DNA from: Brevundimonas sp.
GTDB lineage: Bacteria > Pseudomonadota > Alphaproteobacteria > Caulobacterales > Caulobacteraceae
DNA length: 64,000 nt
Reading direction: 5' to 3'
Assembly: GCF_030682035.1 (NCBI RefSeq)
Contig: NZ_JAUXQZ010000016.1
Span: forward strand, 92,557 to 156,556
A program made the position numbers and the translations under genes. Below the pieces are notes generated by a model, which did not search any database, had not been told where the DNA came from, and worked only from the letters and a program-made list of their open reading frames with translations. This document shows positions 1 to 7,744 of this stretch, piece by piece. Position 1 is the stretch's first letter. Each line of letters begins with the position of its first letter.

Positions 1-1
1 G

Positions 2-709
2 AGCGCGACCGCTGACAACGCCCTCGCCGCCCACGCCCTGTCAATGATCGACCCGGGCCGGGACTGGCCGGGCGAAGCCGCCGCCGCCCATGCTGACTAT
101 GAGGCCTTCACCACGCCCGTGCCGGTCACCGGCGCGGTGAACATGAGCGAGGTGATCCGCCATCTGGCCGAGGTCCTGCCGCCGACGGCCATCGTCACCA
201 ACGGCGCGGGCAATTTCGCCGCATGGCTGCACCGTTTCCACCGCCACCGCGCCATGCACACCCAGCTGGCCCCGACCTCGGGCGCCATGGGTTACGGCTA
301 TCCCGCCGCCATCGCCGCCAAGTCGGTTCACCCCGACCGCGACGTCATCTGCATCGCCGGCGACGGCGACTACCTCATGACCGGCCAGGAGATCGCCACG
401 GCGGTCCAGTACGGGATCAATGTCGTGGTCGTGGTCGTCGACAACGGCACCTACGGCACCATCCGCATGCACCAGGAAGGCCACTATCCGGGCGCCGACC
501 GGGTCATCGCCACCGACCTGAGGAACCCCGACTTCGTCAAATACGCCGAGGCCTTCGGGGCCTTCGGCGTCCGCTGCGAACGCACCGAAGACTTCCCCGC
601 CGCGCTCGCCGCCGCCCGCAACGCGGGCCGCCCCGCCCTTGTTCACCTGATCACCTCGGCGGAGGACATCGCGCCGACCCGCACCATCACCGGTCTGCGG
701 GCGCAGTAG
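2..709 (+). CDS. Thiamine-diphosphate-dependent enzyme, C-terminal part (acetolactate synthase-like)
   Basis: The frame is open to the left edge, so this is the 3' end of a longer gene; the in-frame ATG at 44 is internal. The visible part matches the C-terminal ThDP-binding domain of the acetolactate synthase / benzoylformate decarboxylase superfamily. It carries the GDG motif (GDGDYLMTGQE, near nt 361) followed about 27 residues later by the DNGTYG segment, the classic Mg/ThDP-binding GDG-N signature. An upstream NGAGNFAAW and TSGAMGYGYPAA stretch is also typical of this fold. Substrate cannot be assigned because the N-terminal and central domains lie outside the window. polA follows 40 bp downstream on the same strand. 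Confidence 0.85.
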   Translation, partial: SATADNALAAHALSMIDPGRDWPGEAAAAHADYEAFTTPVPVTGAVNMSEVIRHLAEVLPPTAIVTNGAGNFAAWLHRFHRHRAMHTQLAPTSGAMGYGYPAAIAAKSVHPDRDVICIAGDGDYLMTGQEIATAVQYGINVVVVVVDNGTYGTIRMHQEGHYPGADRVIATDLRNPDFVKYAEAFGAFGVRCERTEDFPAALAAARNAGRPALVHLITSAEDIAPTRTITGLRAQ

Positions 710-749
710 AGGCGGTGACGGCGGCGGCGGCCCCGCCTATGCTCGCGCC

Positions 750-3656
750 ATGACCGACGCCGCAGCCGAACAGAACGACCGCCCCCTCACGCAGGACGGC
801 CCCGCCCTGCGGCTGTGGATGATCGACGCCTCGGCCTATATTTTCCGCGCCTATCACGCCCTGCCGCCTCTGACGCGCAAGTCCGACGGCCTGCCGGTGG
901 GGGCGGTGCAGGGCTATTGCAACATGCTGTGGAAGCTGCTGCAGGACATGAAGGGCGCGGACGGCCCGACCCATCTGGTGGCCATCTTCGACCATTCGGA
1001 GAAGACGTTCCGCAACGCCCTGTACGACCAGTACAAGGCCAACCGCTCGGCCCCGCCCGAGGATCTGATCCCCCAGTTTCCGCTGGTCCGCGAGGCCACC
1101 GCGGCCTTCGGCGTCGCCTGTCTGGAGCTGCCCGGCTATGAGGCCGACGACCTGATCGCCACCTATGCCTGCAAGGCGCGCGACGCCGGCGGCGAGGCCG
1201 TCATCGTCTCGTCCGACAAGGACCTGATGCAGCTGATCGGCGGCGGCGTGGTCATGTGGGACCCGATGAAGGACCGCCGCCTGGCCGAGGACGCCGTGAT
1301 GGAGAAGTTCGGCGTCATGCCGGACAAGATGGTCGATCTTCAGGCCCTGATCGGCGACAGCGTCGACAACGTCCCCGGCGCCCCCGGCATCGGCCCCAAG
1401 ACCGCCGCCCAGCTGCTGGACGAATACGGCGACCTCGACACGCTTCTGGAACGCGCCGGCGAGATCAAACAGCCCAAGCGCCGCGAGACCCTGATCAATT
1501 TCCGCGACCAGATCCTGCTCAGCCGCGAGCTGGTGCGCCTGACCTGCGACGCCCCGGCCCCCGAGCCGATCGACGACTTCCTGGTCCGTCACCCCGACCC
1601 GGAGAAGCTGGGCGAGTTTCTCGACCGGATGGAGTTCCGCAGCCTGCGCAACCGCGTCGGCGACGGCAGAGCCACCGCGAAGGAGGGCGCCTCAGCCTTC
1701 GTCGCCCGGCCCCGCGCCCCGACCGCCCCCGTCGCCACCCCCCGCTACGGCCAGGTCCCCGCCGCCCCGGCCGAGGCCCAGACCGTCGACACCGACGCCT
1801 ACCACTGCATCCAGACGCTAGCGGATCTCGACGTCTGGATCGCCCGCGCCACCGAGGCCGGCGTCGTCGGCTTCGACACCGAGACGGATGCCCTCAGCGC
1901 CACCCACGCCGGCCTGTGCGGCGTGTCGCTGGCCATCGGCCCCAACGACGCCTGCTATGTGCCCCTGACCCATGAGCATGAGCCGGCCGCCAACGCCGGC
2001 GGCCTCGACTTCGGCGGCGAGGCCGAACAGCGCGAGCCCCTGACCCAGATCGTCAAGGCCGAGGCCCTGACCCGACTCAAGCCCCTGCTGGAGAACCCCG
2101 GCGTCCTCAAGGTCACCCAGAACGGCAAATACGACCTCGCCGTCATGGCCCAACGCGGCATCCGCGTCGCCCCGATCGACGACACCATGCTGATCTCCTA
2201 TGTGCTGGAGGGTGGGCTGCACGGCCACGGCATGGACGAGCTGGCGAGGCTGCACCTCGGCCACGAGCCCATCCCGTTCAAGAAGGTGGCCGGGACCGGC
2301 AAGGCCCAGAAGTCGTTCAAACACGTCGAGCTGAAACCGGCCACCTGCTACGCCGCCGAGGACGCCGACGTGACCCTGCGCCTCTGGCATATCCTCAAGC
2401 CGCGGCTGGCCGAGCAGCATCTGGTCACCGTCTATGAGACGCTGGAACGCGGCATGCCCGCGGTCCTGGCCGACATGGAGCGGGCCGGCGTCCGCGTCGA
2501 TCCCGACCGCCTCAAACGCCTGTCGTCAGAGTTCGGCCTGCGCATGGCCGAGCTGGAACAGCAGGCGCACGAAATGGCCGGCCGCCCGTTCAACATCGGC
2601 TCCCCGCGCCAGATCGGCGACATCCTGTTCGGCGAGATGGCCCTGACCGGCGGCAAGAAAACCGCCTCCGGCCAGTGGGAAACCGGCGCCGCCACGCTCG
2701 AGACCCTCGCCCTGACCCACGACCTGCCGCGCGTCCTGCTCGACTGGCGCCAGCTGGCCAAGCTCAAGGGCACCTACACCGACGCCCTGATCGAGGCCGC
2801 CGACAAGACCACCGACCGCGTCCACACCAGTTATCAGCTGGCCGCCGCCACCACCGGCCGCCTCGCCTCCTCCGACCCCAATCTGCAGAACATCCCGATC
2901 CGCACCGAGACCGGCCGCCAGATCCGCCAGGCCTTCATCGCCGCCCCCGGCCATGTCCTGATCAGCGCCGACTACAGCCAGATCGAGCTGCGCCTGCTGG
3001 CCCATATCGGCGACATCCCCGAGCTCAAGCGCGCCTTCGCCGCCGGCATCGACATCCACACCGCCACGGCCAGCGAGATGTTCGGCGTCCCGGTCGACCA
3101 GATGGACCCCGAGACCCGCCGCCGCGCCAAGGCGATCAATTTCGGTATCGTCTACGGCATCAGCGCCTTCGGCCTGGCCGCCCAGCTGAACATCGACCAG
3201 GGCGAGGCCGGCGCCTACATCAAGACCTATTTCGAGCGCTTCCCCGGCATCCGCACATACATGGACGCCACCAAGGTGCAGGTGCGCGAGACCGGCATGG
3301 TCTCGACCGTCTTCGGCCGCCGCATCCACATCCCCGCCATCCACTCAAAGTCGGGGGCCGAGCGCCAGTTCGGCGAACGCGCCGCCATCAACGCCCCCAT
3401 CCAGGGCGCCGCCGCCGACATCATCCGCCGCGCCATGATGCGGATGTCGGGGGCCCTGACGGACGCCGGCCTCTCCACCCGCATGCTGCTGCAGGTCCAC
3501 GACGAACTGGTCTTCGAGGCCCCCGAAGCCGAGGCCGAGCGCGCCATCGTGGTGATCAAACGGACCATGGAGGGCGCCGCGGAACCGGCCGTGGCGCTGA
3601 CGGTGCCGCTGGTGGTGGAGGCTCGGGCGGCGGGGAACTGGGACGAGGCGCATTGA
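750..3656 (+). CDS. polA: DNA polymerase I
   Basis: This 968-residue protein is a full-length family A DNA polymerase, used for Okazaki fragment processing and repair synthesis. The N-terminal 5'-nuclease domain covers roughly residues 20-290 (DASAYIFRAYHALPPL, then the helix-hairpin-helix segment GAPGIGPKTAAQLL). A 3'-5' exonuclease domain at about 350-540 keeps its acidic residues (FDTETD near 373, YAAEDADVTLRLW), so proofreading is expected. The polymerase domain has motif A (DYSQIELRLL, about 740), motif B (RRRAKAINFGIVYG, about 790) and motif C (QVHDELVFE, about 915). The ATG at 750 is followed directly by family-like sequence. The gene is slightly longer than E. coli PolA because of an Ala/Pro-rich linker around residues 310-345. 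Confidence 0.98.
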   Translation: MTDAAAEQNDRPLTQDGPALRLWMIDASAYIFRAYHALPPLTRKSDGLPVGAVQGYCNMLWKLLQDMKGADGPTHLVAIFDHSEKTFRNALYDQYKANRSAPPEDLIPQFPLVREATAAFGVACLELPGYEADDLIATYACKARDAGGEAVIVSSDKDLMQLIGGGVVMWDPMKDRRLAEDAVMEKFGVMPDKMVDLQALIGDSVDNVPGAPGIGPKTAAQLLDEYGDLDTLLERAGEIKQPKRRETLINFRDQILLSRELVRLTCDAPAPEPIDDFLVRHPDPEKLGEFLDRMEFRSLRNRVGDGRATAKEGASAFVARPRAPTAPVATPRYGQVPAAPAEAQTVDTDAYHCIQTLADLDVWIARATEAGVVGFDTETDALSATHAGLCGVSLAIGPNDACYVPLTHEHEPAANAGGLDFGGEAEQREPLTQIVKAEALTRLKPLLENPGVLKVTQNGKYDLAVMAQRGIRVAPIDDTMLISYVLEGGLHGHGMDELARLHLGHEPIPFKKVAGTGKAQKSFKHVELKPATCYAAEDADVTLRLWHILKPRLAEQHLVTVYETLERGMPAVLADMERAGVRVDPDRLKRLSSEFGLRMAELEQQAHEMAGRPFNIGSPRQIGDILFGEMALTGGKKTASGQWETGAATLETLALTHDLPRVLLDWRQLAKLKGTYTDALIEAADKTTDRVHTSYQLAAATTGRLASSDPNLQNIPIRTETGRQIRQAFIAAPGHVLISADYSQIELRLLAHIGDIPELKRAFAAGIDIHTATASEMFGVPVDQMDPETRRRAKAINFGIVYGISAFGLAAQLNIDQGEAGAYIKTYFERFPGIRTYMDATKVQVRETGMVSTVFGRRIHIPAIHSKSGAERQFGERAAINAPIQGAAADIIRRAMMRMSGALTDAGLSTRMLLQVHDELVFEAPEAEAERAIVVIKRTMEGAAEPAVALTVPLVVEARAAGNWDEAH

Positions 3657-3660
3657 TATA

Positions 3661-3712
3661 GCGGGGCGCTAACGCTCGGCCTGCGGGCGCACTCTGCGTG
3701 AGCGCGGAGCGG
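3661..3712. repeat. Intergenic palindromic repeat, left of the island
   Basis: On the minus strand the ends GCGCT and AGCGC can pair around a degenerate interior. Bases 3665-3687 match 8646-8668 at 21 of 23 positions in direct orientation, so similar elements bracket the dinD/Ubl/XRE region. It resembles the 30-nt stem-loops at 9394 and 61145 in its outer part (ends in AGC and a CAxGCA-like loop). It may be an ordinary dispersed intergenic repeat rather than an attachment site. Confidence 0.5.
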
Positions 3713-3716
3713 CGAT

Positions 3717-3739
3717 CCTTGACCCAAGGTTGCTTTTTT
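3717..3739 (+). terminator. Weak intrinsic terminator after polA
   Basis: A 5-bp stem CCTTG / CAAGG with an ACC loop is followed by TTGC and then six T residues. The stem is short, so termination is uncertain. The T run doubles as the spacer of the SOS box at 3729-3743. Confidence 0.4.
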
Positions 3740-3743
3740 GTTC
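3729..3743 (+). promoter_or_regulatory. Probable LexA (SOS) box of dinD
   Basis: The site reads GTTG-CTTTTTT-GTTC, one mismatch from the alphaproteobacterial SOS box GTTC-N7-GTTC. It ends 9 bp before the proposed dinD ATG. A very similar, exact box lies at 8035-8049 (GTTC-GCTTTTT-GTTC). LexA binding is inference from the motif and from the dinD identity of the gene. Confidence 0.6.
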
Positions 3744-3752
3744 TTCTTCAGA

Positions 3753-4601
3753 ATGACCGGAATCGAGAGCGCAGACCCACACCGCCAATCGTTCGAATCA
3801 ATCCGCAAGGAAGATGGCGATGCGGAGTATTGGTTTGCTCGCCAGCTCGCGCCTGTGCTGGGCTATCAGGACTACCGAAACTTCCTCGCGGTGGTCGAGA
3901 AGGCGCGCATATCCGCCTCTGCGGCGGGTCTTGATCCGGCCGATCATTTCGGTGACGTCACCACAATGATCGATCTGGGCAAAGGTGCCCGGCGAGAGAT
4001 CAATGACGTCCGCCTGTCGCGCTACGCCTGCTATCTGATCGTCCAGAACGGAGACCCGTCCAAGCCGATCATCGCCGAAGGCCAGACCTATTTCGCCGTC
4101 CAGACCCGGCGTCAGGAAATTCAGGACGACCCCGCCTTCGGTGCCTTGTCCGAGGATGAGCGGCGCATGATGCTCAGGCGGGAAATGGCGCATCACAATA
4201 CGGCGCTGGCCTCGGCCGCCGCCCAAGCGGGCGTGACCTCCGGCCTCGACTACGCGGTGTTCCAGGATCACGGCTATCGCGGACTGTATGGTGGTCTAAC
4301 CAATCGCGACATCCATGCGCGAAAGGGGCTGAAGAAGAGCCAGAAGATTCTGGACCACATGGGCTCGACCGAACTGGCGGCCAATTTGTTCCGTGCCACT
4401 CAGGCGGAGGAGAAGCTGAAACGCGACGGCGCGCGCACCAAGGCCCAAGCGAACGATATCCACCGTGACGTGGGCCGAAAGGTTCGCGCCACGATCGCTG
4501 AGCTGGGTGGGGAGATGCCAGAACGACTTCCCACGCCCGGTGCGAGCATCAAGCAGTTGGTGCGCCGCAAGGAGAAGGCGCTGAAGGGCGAGTCAGGGTA
4601 A
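3753..4601 (+). CDS. dinD: DNA damage-inducible protein D (BRO-N-type)
   Basis: The 282-residue product matches the DinD family, which E. coli induces in the SOS response and which was reported to antagonise RecA filaments. Family hallmarks are FWxARxLxxVLxYxDYRNF-like sequence near the N-terminus (EYWFARQLAPVLGYQDYRN), the DHFGDVTTMI and LSRYACYLIVQNGDPSKP segments, and the very conserved QTYFAVQTRRQE. The start was set at the ATG at 3753, because the upstream TTG at 3738 adds only a poor MFFFR leader inside the SOS box. No clear Shine-Dalgarno sequence is present. The gene converges with the E1-like gene, leaving a 59-bp gap. Its codon use looks less GC-extreme than polA. Confidence 0.9.
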   Translation: MTGIESADPHRQSFESIRKEDGDAEYWFARQLAPVLGYQDYRNFLAVVEKARISASAAGLDPADHFGDVTTMIDLGKGARREINDVRLSRYACYLIVQNGDPSKPIIAEGQTYFAVQTRRQEIQDDPAFGALSEDERRMMLRREMAHHNTALASAAAQAGVTSGLDYAVFQDHGYRGLYGGLTNRDIHARKGLKKSQKILDHMGSTELAANLFRATQAEEKLKRDGARTKAQANDIHRDVGRKVRATIAELGGEMPERLPTPGASIKQLVRRKEKALKGESG

Positions 4602-4660
4602 GCTGCATCCTCGAGTGTTCACCGCGATCAGGCTTGGTACCTCTTGGGTATGCCTTGGGG

Positions 4661-5965
4661 TCAGGCCGCGTTGGCCGTTCGCTGAGCAGCCGCGCAGCAG
4701 ACAGGGCAGGCGGGATTGGCCATCACCATGTGGTCGTAGTTGCCCTCGGGTCTAAGGGCGAACGCTACAGTCTGCTGCTTTCCGGCCGGGTCGTCAGCCA
4801 AATGGCGAAGGAACTGCGCCGTAAGGAGCAGTCCGCCCCAGAAAGAAACGAAAGCGGCGGTCGGGATTGGTCCATCCCCGTCTGTTGCGCTCGGATGAAG
4901 ACAGCCGACGCACGGGAGGTCGTTTTCGTGAAACGACGACATGGCCATAAACCCGGCCGTGGCCCCGACCCCCAACCATTCGGGATTGAGCCGCTGGACC
5001 AACCACCGGGTGGGGATATCGTCAACGCCGACCAGAACATTGGCCGACAGCGGCTCCCGGGCGGCGAGCGCCTCATCGAATCGTTCGGCGATCGGGGTGA
5101 TCGTCAGGCCGCGCCCAAACGTGGCGAGATCGTCGACTTTGAGACGGTCGAGCCGCGACCGCAGCAACAGCATGTTGCGGTTCAGATTGCTCAGGCCGCT
5201 CAGGTCATGGTCGAACACACGCATCCGTCCCGCCACGCCGGGCAGCCGGTGGAGAACATACAGGACCGCGTTGGCTATCGCGCCGCCGCTGATCAAATCG
5301 CTGTCAGGCAGGGTCGTCACCAGCGGAGTCTGGGGCGGCGCGAGCGCCACGCTTACGGATTTCGCGGGCGCGTGGGCGACATCAAACGCTATCGGCGCCC
5401 GGGCATGGCGCCGCATGCGGCGCATGGCGCCCTTGAACGCCTCGCCGGCCGCAAGCGCCGCCACCGCGAGTCCGCCCATTGGCCATTCGCCGGCTTCCCA
5501 ATGCTTTCCGTTATCGCCCGGCCCCAAGGTCGCGCTCCAATCCGAGGCGTTCATGGACACCGTCTGGTGAGACTCGATGCCAGGGTCGGCCGAGCCGATG
5601 CGAACGACCAGATCCACCGCCCCTTCCGGCGGTCCCCAGCTGTAATCGCGGCCGGGCAACAGGTCCGCACCGGCCTCGGTCAGGCCGCGCCTGAGCGAAG
5701 TCCCCGCCAGCGGAGGCTGATGCCCAACCAAGGCGGCTTCGGGCGCCATCAAATGAATCCGATGACCCGACCGCGCCATCAGCAAGGCCGCCGTGATGAA
5801 AGCGCTCTGACCCGAATGGGTGGCCAAGGCGTCACCATCCGCAGCCAGAACCACAGAGGGTTGGGTTAAAGCGTCGATCAGTTCATCGTCCGTCACCCGC
5901 TCCGACAGACTGTCGCGCATCAGCAGCAGGGTGCGGCCGAGAGCTTCATGCAACGGCGCGGTCAT
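4661..5965 (-). CDS. E1-like adenylyltransferase (ThiF family) of a ubiquitin-like operon
   Basis: This 434-residue protein has a ThiF/E1 Rossmann domain in its C-terminal half. It shows a glycine-rich ATP loop (SGGAIAN, 226-232), the acidic strand plus arginine finger FDHDLSGLSNLNRN (251-264), a conserved VGVDD (312-316), and zinc-ribbon cysteines C352/C355 and C420/C423. The N-terminal 200 residues form an extra domain that I cannot name. All five cysteines lie in or next to the zinc motif, so no separate catalytic thioester cysteine is evident. The expected role is ATP-dependent adenylation of the Ubl C-terminus. Its ATG overlaps the JAB stop as ATGA, which indicates translational coupling in a Ubl-JAB-E1 operon. 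No E2 gene is adjacent. Confidence 0.85.
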   Translation of the reverse strand: MTAPLHEALGRTLLLMRDSLSERVTDDELIDALTQPSVVLAADGDALATHSGQSAFITAALLMARSGHRIHLMAPEAALVGHQPPLAGTSLRRGLTEAGADLLPGRDYSWGPPEGAVDLVVRIGSADPGIESHQTVSMNASDWSATLGPGDNGKHWEAGEWPMGGLAVAALAAGEAFKGAMRRMRRHARAPIAFDVAHAPAKSVSVALAPPQTPLVTTLPDSDLISGGAIANAVLYVLHRLPGVAGRMRVFDHDLSGLSNLNRNMLLLRSRLDRLKVDDLATFGRGLTITPIAERFDEALAAREPLSANVLVGVDDIPTRWLVQRLNPEWLGVGATAGFMAMSSFHENDLPCVGCLHPSATDGDGPIPTAAFVSFWGGLLLTAQFLRHLADDPAGKQQTVAFALRPEGNYDHMVMANPACPVCCAAAQRTANAA

Positions 5966-6399
5966 CGGACCACCTCGATGTGGTTGGAAATGGCGACCTC
6001 GTTCCAGACGCCTTGATCGTCGATCCGGGCGAGAAAGGCCTCGTCGAAGGTGGCGAGCCCCATGGCGAAGCGAGGAATCACAAGGCTGAGAAAGCCCGGT
6101 TGGTGGATAATCGGGAAGGCGTCATCCGTCGCAGAATGATAGGCGGCGCCGGGGTGGGTGTGAATCTGGACCCGAATGCCCAGCCCTTCATCGGCCAAGC
6201 GCACCCAGAAATTATGGAGCCAGTCCGGGTCGACCTGAAATCCGACAGGCGAGGCGCTGTGCTGCGGGTGGATGACCTCGGTCACCTCGCTCGGCGCCGA
6301 CCATGGCCCCACCCAAAGCGCCTGACATTCGCGAACTCCGGCGCCGCAGCGCCGGAGTTGCGCAAAGGTCTGATCGAGGACCAATGCGGGAACCCTCAC
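5962..6399 (-). CDS. JAB/JAMM-domain metalloprotease (deubiquitinase-like)
   Basis: The 145-residue product is a stand-alone Mov34/MPN/PAD-1 (JAB) domain. The zinc-binding JAMM signature is intact: Glu24 (RECQALWVG), His80 and His82 (QIHTHPG), Ser89 and Asp92 (HSATDD). Such enzymes cleave at the C-terminal glycines of ubiquitin-like proteins, either to mature them or to remove them from targets. The gene lies between the Ubl and E1 genes. A GTG at 6399 overlaps the Ubl stop as GTGA and was preferred over the GTG at 6405, which would add two residues. The stop overlaps the E1 ATG. Maturation of the adjacent Ubl is inference from context. Confidence 0.87.
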   Translation of the reverse strand: MRVPALVLDQTFAQLRRCGAGVRECQALWVGPWSAPSEVTEVIHPQHSASPVGFQVDPDWLHNFWVRLADEGLGIRVQIHTHPGAAYHSATDDAFPIIHQPGFLSLVIPRFAMGLATFDEAFLARIDDQGVWNEVAISNHIEVVR

Positions 6400-6698
6400 C
6401 CGCACGGCACGCCTCCCGCCACCGCACGCGGCCGCAGCAGGACCCGCGAGCCTTCGACAAGCCCCGCGTCCTTGACGCTCTGGTTCAGCGCCAGTTCCTG
6501 TCCCGCCTCGTTGAACAGCAGCGGACCCGCGCCGATACCGAACAGCTGGAGGGCGTCCTGGAGCACGGCCTGAAGCGCCTGGTTGACGCTCACTTCCAAC
6601 GGCATGGGCGCGCCGTTGTAGATCACCGTGATGGTGATCTTGTTCGGCGGCTTGTCTTTGGGGCCCTTCGACGGGTCATCAGGCTTTTGGGGGCTCAT
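6396..6698 (-). CDS. Ubiquitin-like beta-grasp protein (single Ubl domain)
   Basis: This 100-residue protein has a polar, Pro/Lys-rich N-terminal tail (1-19) and then a beta-grasp pattern: strand KITITVIYNG, strand PLEVSV, helix ALQAVLQDALQLFGI, strand PLLFN and strand GSRVLLRPR. It resembles the Ubl families found in bacterial E1/JAB operons (DUF2604 or multiubiquitin-like; the exact family is unconfirmed). It ends in Ala-Gly-Gly followed by Val-Pro-Cys-Gly, so a four-residue tail would have to be removed to expose Gly-Gly. The ATG at 6698 has a good GGAG eight bases upstream. The reading frame is open further upstream, but that extension runs into the XRE gene and its promoter region and is not Ubl-like. 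Confidence 0.8.
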   Translation of the reverse strand: MSPQKPDDPSKGPKDKPPNKITITVIYNGAPMPLEVSVNQALQAVLQDALQLFGIGAGPLLFNEAGQELALNQSVKDAGLVEGSRVLLRPRAVAGGVPCG

Positions 6699-6746
6699 TG
6701 TATTTCTCCAAGGACGGGACCGGCGCTGGCCTGGCAGGCCACGCGA

Positions 6747-6826
6747 ATTGCGATGTCGCAATCTGTGAGCTACATAGGATCGAGCCGATGCAATTGCAAT
6801 ATCGCAATCGCATGCGAAATCGCAAA
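6747..6826. promoter_or_regulatory. Three palindromic operators, consensus TTGCGA-N2-TCGCAA
   Basis: Site 1 (6747-6762) reads ATTGCGATGTCGCAAT and is a perfect inverted repeat around a TG centre. Site 2 (6793-6808) reads ATTGCAATATCGCAAT. Site 3 (6811-6826) reads CATGCGAAATCGCAAA. Centres are 46 and 18 bp apart. The sites fill the 139-bp gap between the divergent Ubl operon and the XRE gene. The natural candidate binder is the adjacent XRE protein; this is inference. Confidence 0.7.
6748..6799. promoter_or_regulatory. Overlapping face-to-face promoters sharing one -10 hexamer
   Basis: Rightward (to XRE): -35 TTGCGA at 6748-6753, 17-bp spacer, -10 TACATA at 6771-6776. Leftward (to Ubl): -35 TTGCAA at 6799-6794, 17-bp spacer, -10 TATGTA at 6776-6771, which is the same hexamer read on the other strand. 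The two -35 elements are symmetric about the -10 and lie inside operators 2 and 1, so repressor binding should block both, and only one polymerase can occupy the site. Start points are predicted near 6783 (+) and 6764 (-). Confidence 0.55.
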
Positions 6827-6837
6827 ATGGAGATCGC

Positions 6838-7194
6838 GTGACGACAGACCGATTCAATACGGAGGCTTTTTTCGCCGCCCTCAACACAGCGCGGCTCAGC
6901 AGGCAAATGACATGGAAGGAAGTCGCCGAAACCTCAGGCGTGGCGGCCTCGACGCTGTCTCGGATGGGGAGTGGGGCCAAACCTGACGTGAATGGCTTAG
7001 CCGCTCTGCTCGATTGGTCGAACCTAAACGCGGAGATGTTCATTCTCCGCACTTCCGATGGCGACAGGCCAGAGCCGGAGTCGCTTGCACGAATCACCGC
7101 GCTGCTTCGTGCCGATCCAAAACTGTCCAAAAACAACGCAAAGTTGATGGAAGATATCGTAATCACCACCTACAATCGCTTAAAGGGAACCTAG
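6838..7194 (+). CDS. XRE-family transcriptional regulator (putative repressor)
   Basis: The 118-residue protein has a Cro/C1-type helix-turn-helix at about residues 10-62 (LNTARLSRQMTWKEVAETSGVA, then STLSRMGSG), in the usual N-terminal place. The C-terminal part is a short helical extension without a known effector domain. The GTG at 6838 has a GGAG six bases upstream. Its stop lies one base before the TTG of the ImmA/IrrE gene, so the two are one operon. XRE plus ImmA/IrrE pairs are known from ICEBs1 (ImmR/ImmA) and Deinococcus (DdrO/IrrE), where the protease cleaves the repressor after a damage signal. By analogy this protein probably represses both divergent promoters through the three palindromes. 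The region is visibly AT-richer than its surroundings. Confidence 0.88.
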   Translation: MTTDRFNTEAFFAALNTARLSRQMTWKEVAETSGVAASTLSRMGSGAKPDVNGLAALLDWSNLNAEMFILRTSDGDRPEPESLARITALLRADPKLSKNNAKLMEDIVITTYNRLKGT

Positions 7195-7195
7195 G

Positions 7196-7744
7196 TTGGG
7201 CTTTCGGCGCGGATTCAAAGCAGAGGCGAACCGGATAGCGATCCGCGTGCGCGAGAAGCTGGGTCTTGCGCCCCACGCTCCGATCGACCCATGGGCGCTC
7301 GCGATCTACTTCGAGGTCGAGATTATCCCGCTGAGCCAGCTGGGAGCCGACTGCTCTCGCTTTCTGGGACCTGACGGCTCAAAGTTATCGGCAGTCACCG
7401 TTCCTTGCGGGTCACAAACGGCGATTGTGCACAACGATTCCCACCACCTTCACCGACAGCGAAGCAACATCTGCCACGAACTCGCGCATCTATTTCTTGG
7501 ACACGAAAGCGCACCCCCACTGACCGAGGATGGCGACAGGCACCATGACGGCGACATCGAAGCGGAGGCGAACTTCCTCTCCGGATGCCTGCTGCTCACC
7601 AATGAAGGTGCCAATCACGTGCTCAAACACGGCCTTGCCAGTCAAGCTCGGCATACCTACGGCATTAGCCAGCCTATGCTCGAATACCGTCTCAGGGTTA
7701 GCGGTGCGACGACAATCCACCGCAGGAGATCGGCGGCCGCGTGA
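7196..7744 (+). CDS. ImmA/IrrE-family metallo-endopeptidase
   Basis: This 182-residue protein carries the zincin motif HELAH (residues 94-98, in ICHELAHLFLGH) and a downstream IEAEAN segment (121-126) that supplies the third zinc ligand, both typical of ImmA/IrrE proteases. The N-terminal part (RIRE-like helix, then DPWALAIYFEVEI) is the usual ImmA lead-in. The start is a TTG at 7196, one base after the XRE stop, with AGGGAA upstream; no ATG candidate exists nearby. The likely substrate is the XRE repressor encoded just upstream (inference from ImmA/ImmR). The last residues overlap a weak minus-strand ORF. Confidence 0.9.
   Translation: MGFRRGFKAEANRIAIRVREKLGLAPHAPIDPWALAIYFEVEIIPLSQLGADCSRFLGPDGSKLSAVTVPCGSQTAIVHNDSHHLHRQRSNICHELAHLFLGHESAPPLTEDGDRHHDGDIEAEANFLSGCLLLTNEGANHVLKHGLASQARHTYGISQPMLEYRLRVSGATTIHRRRSAAA

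Noticed and set aside
687..1592. Long minus-strand frame opposite polA (and many similar frames opposite other genes)
   Set aside because: These follow from high GC at third codon positions; the opposite strand holds well-supported genes throughout.
4661..6698. Classification of the Ubl operon as type II CBASS or Bil
   Set aside because: No cyclic-nucleotide synthase, effector or E2 gene is adjacent, and the Ubl is a single domain.
6699..7169. Long upstream extension of the Ubl reading frame
   Set aside because: It runs antisense through the XRE gene and the operator region, and the ATG at 6698 has a good ribosome site and matches the beta-grasp start.
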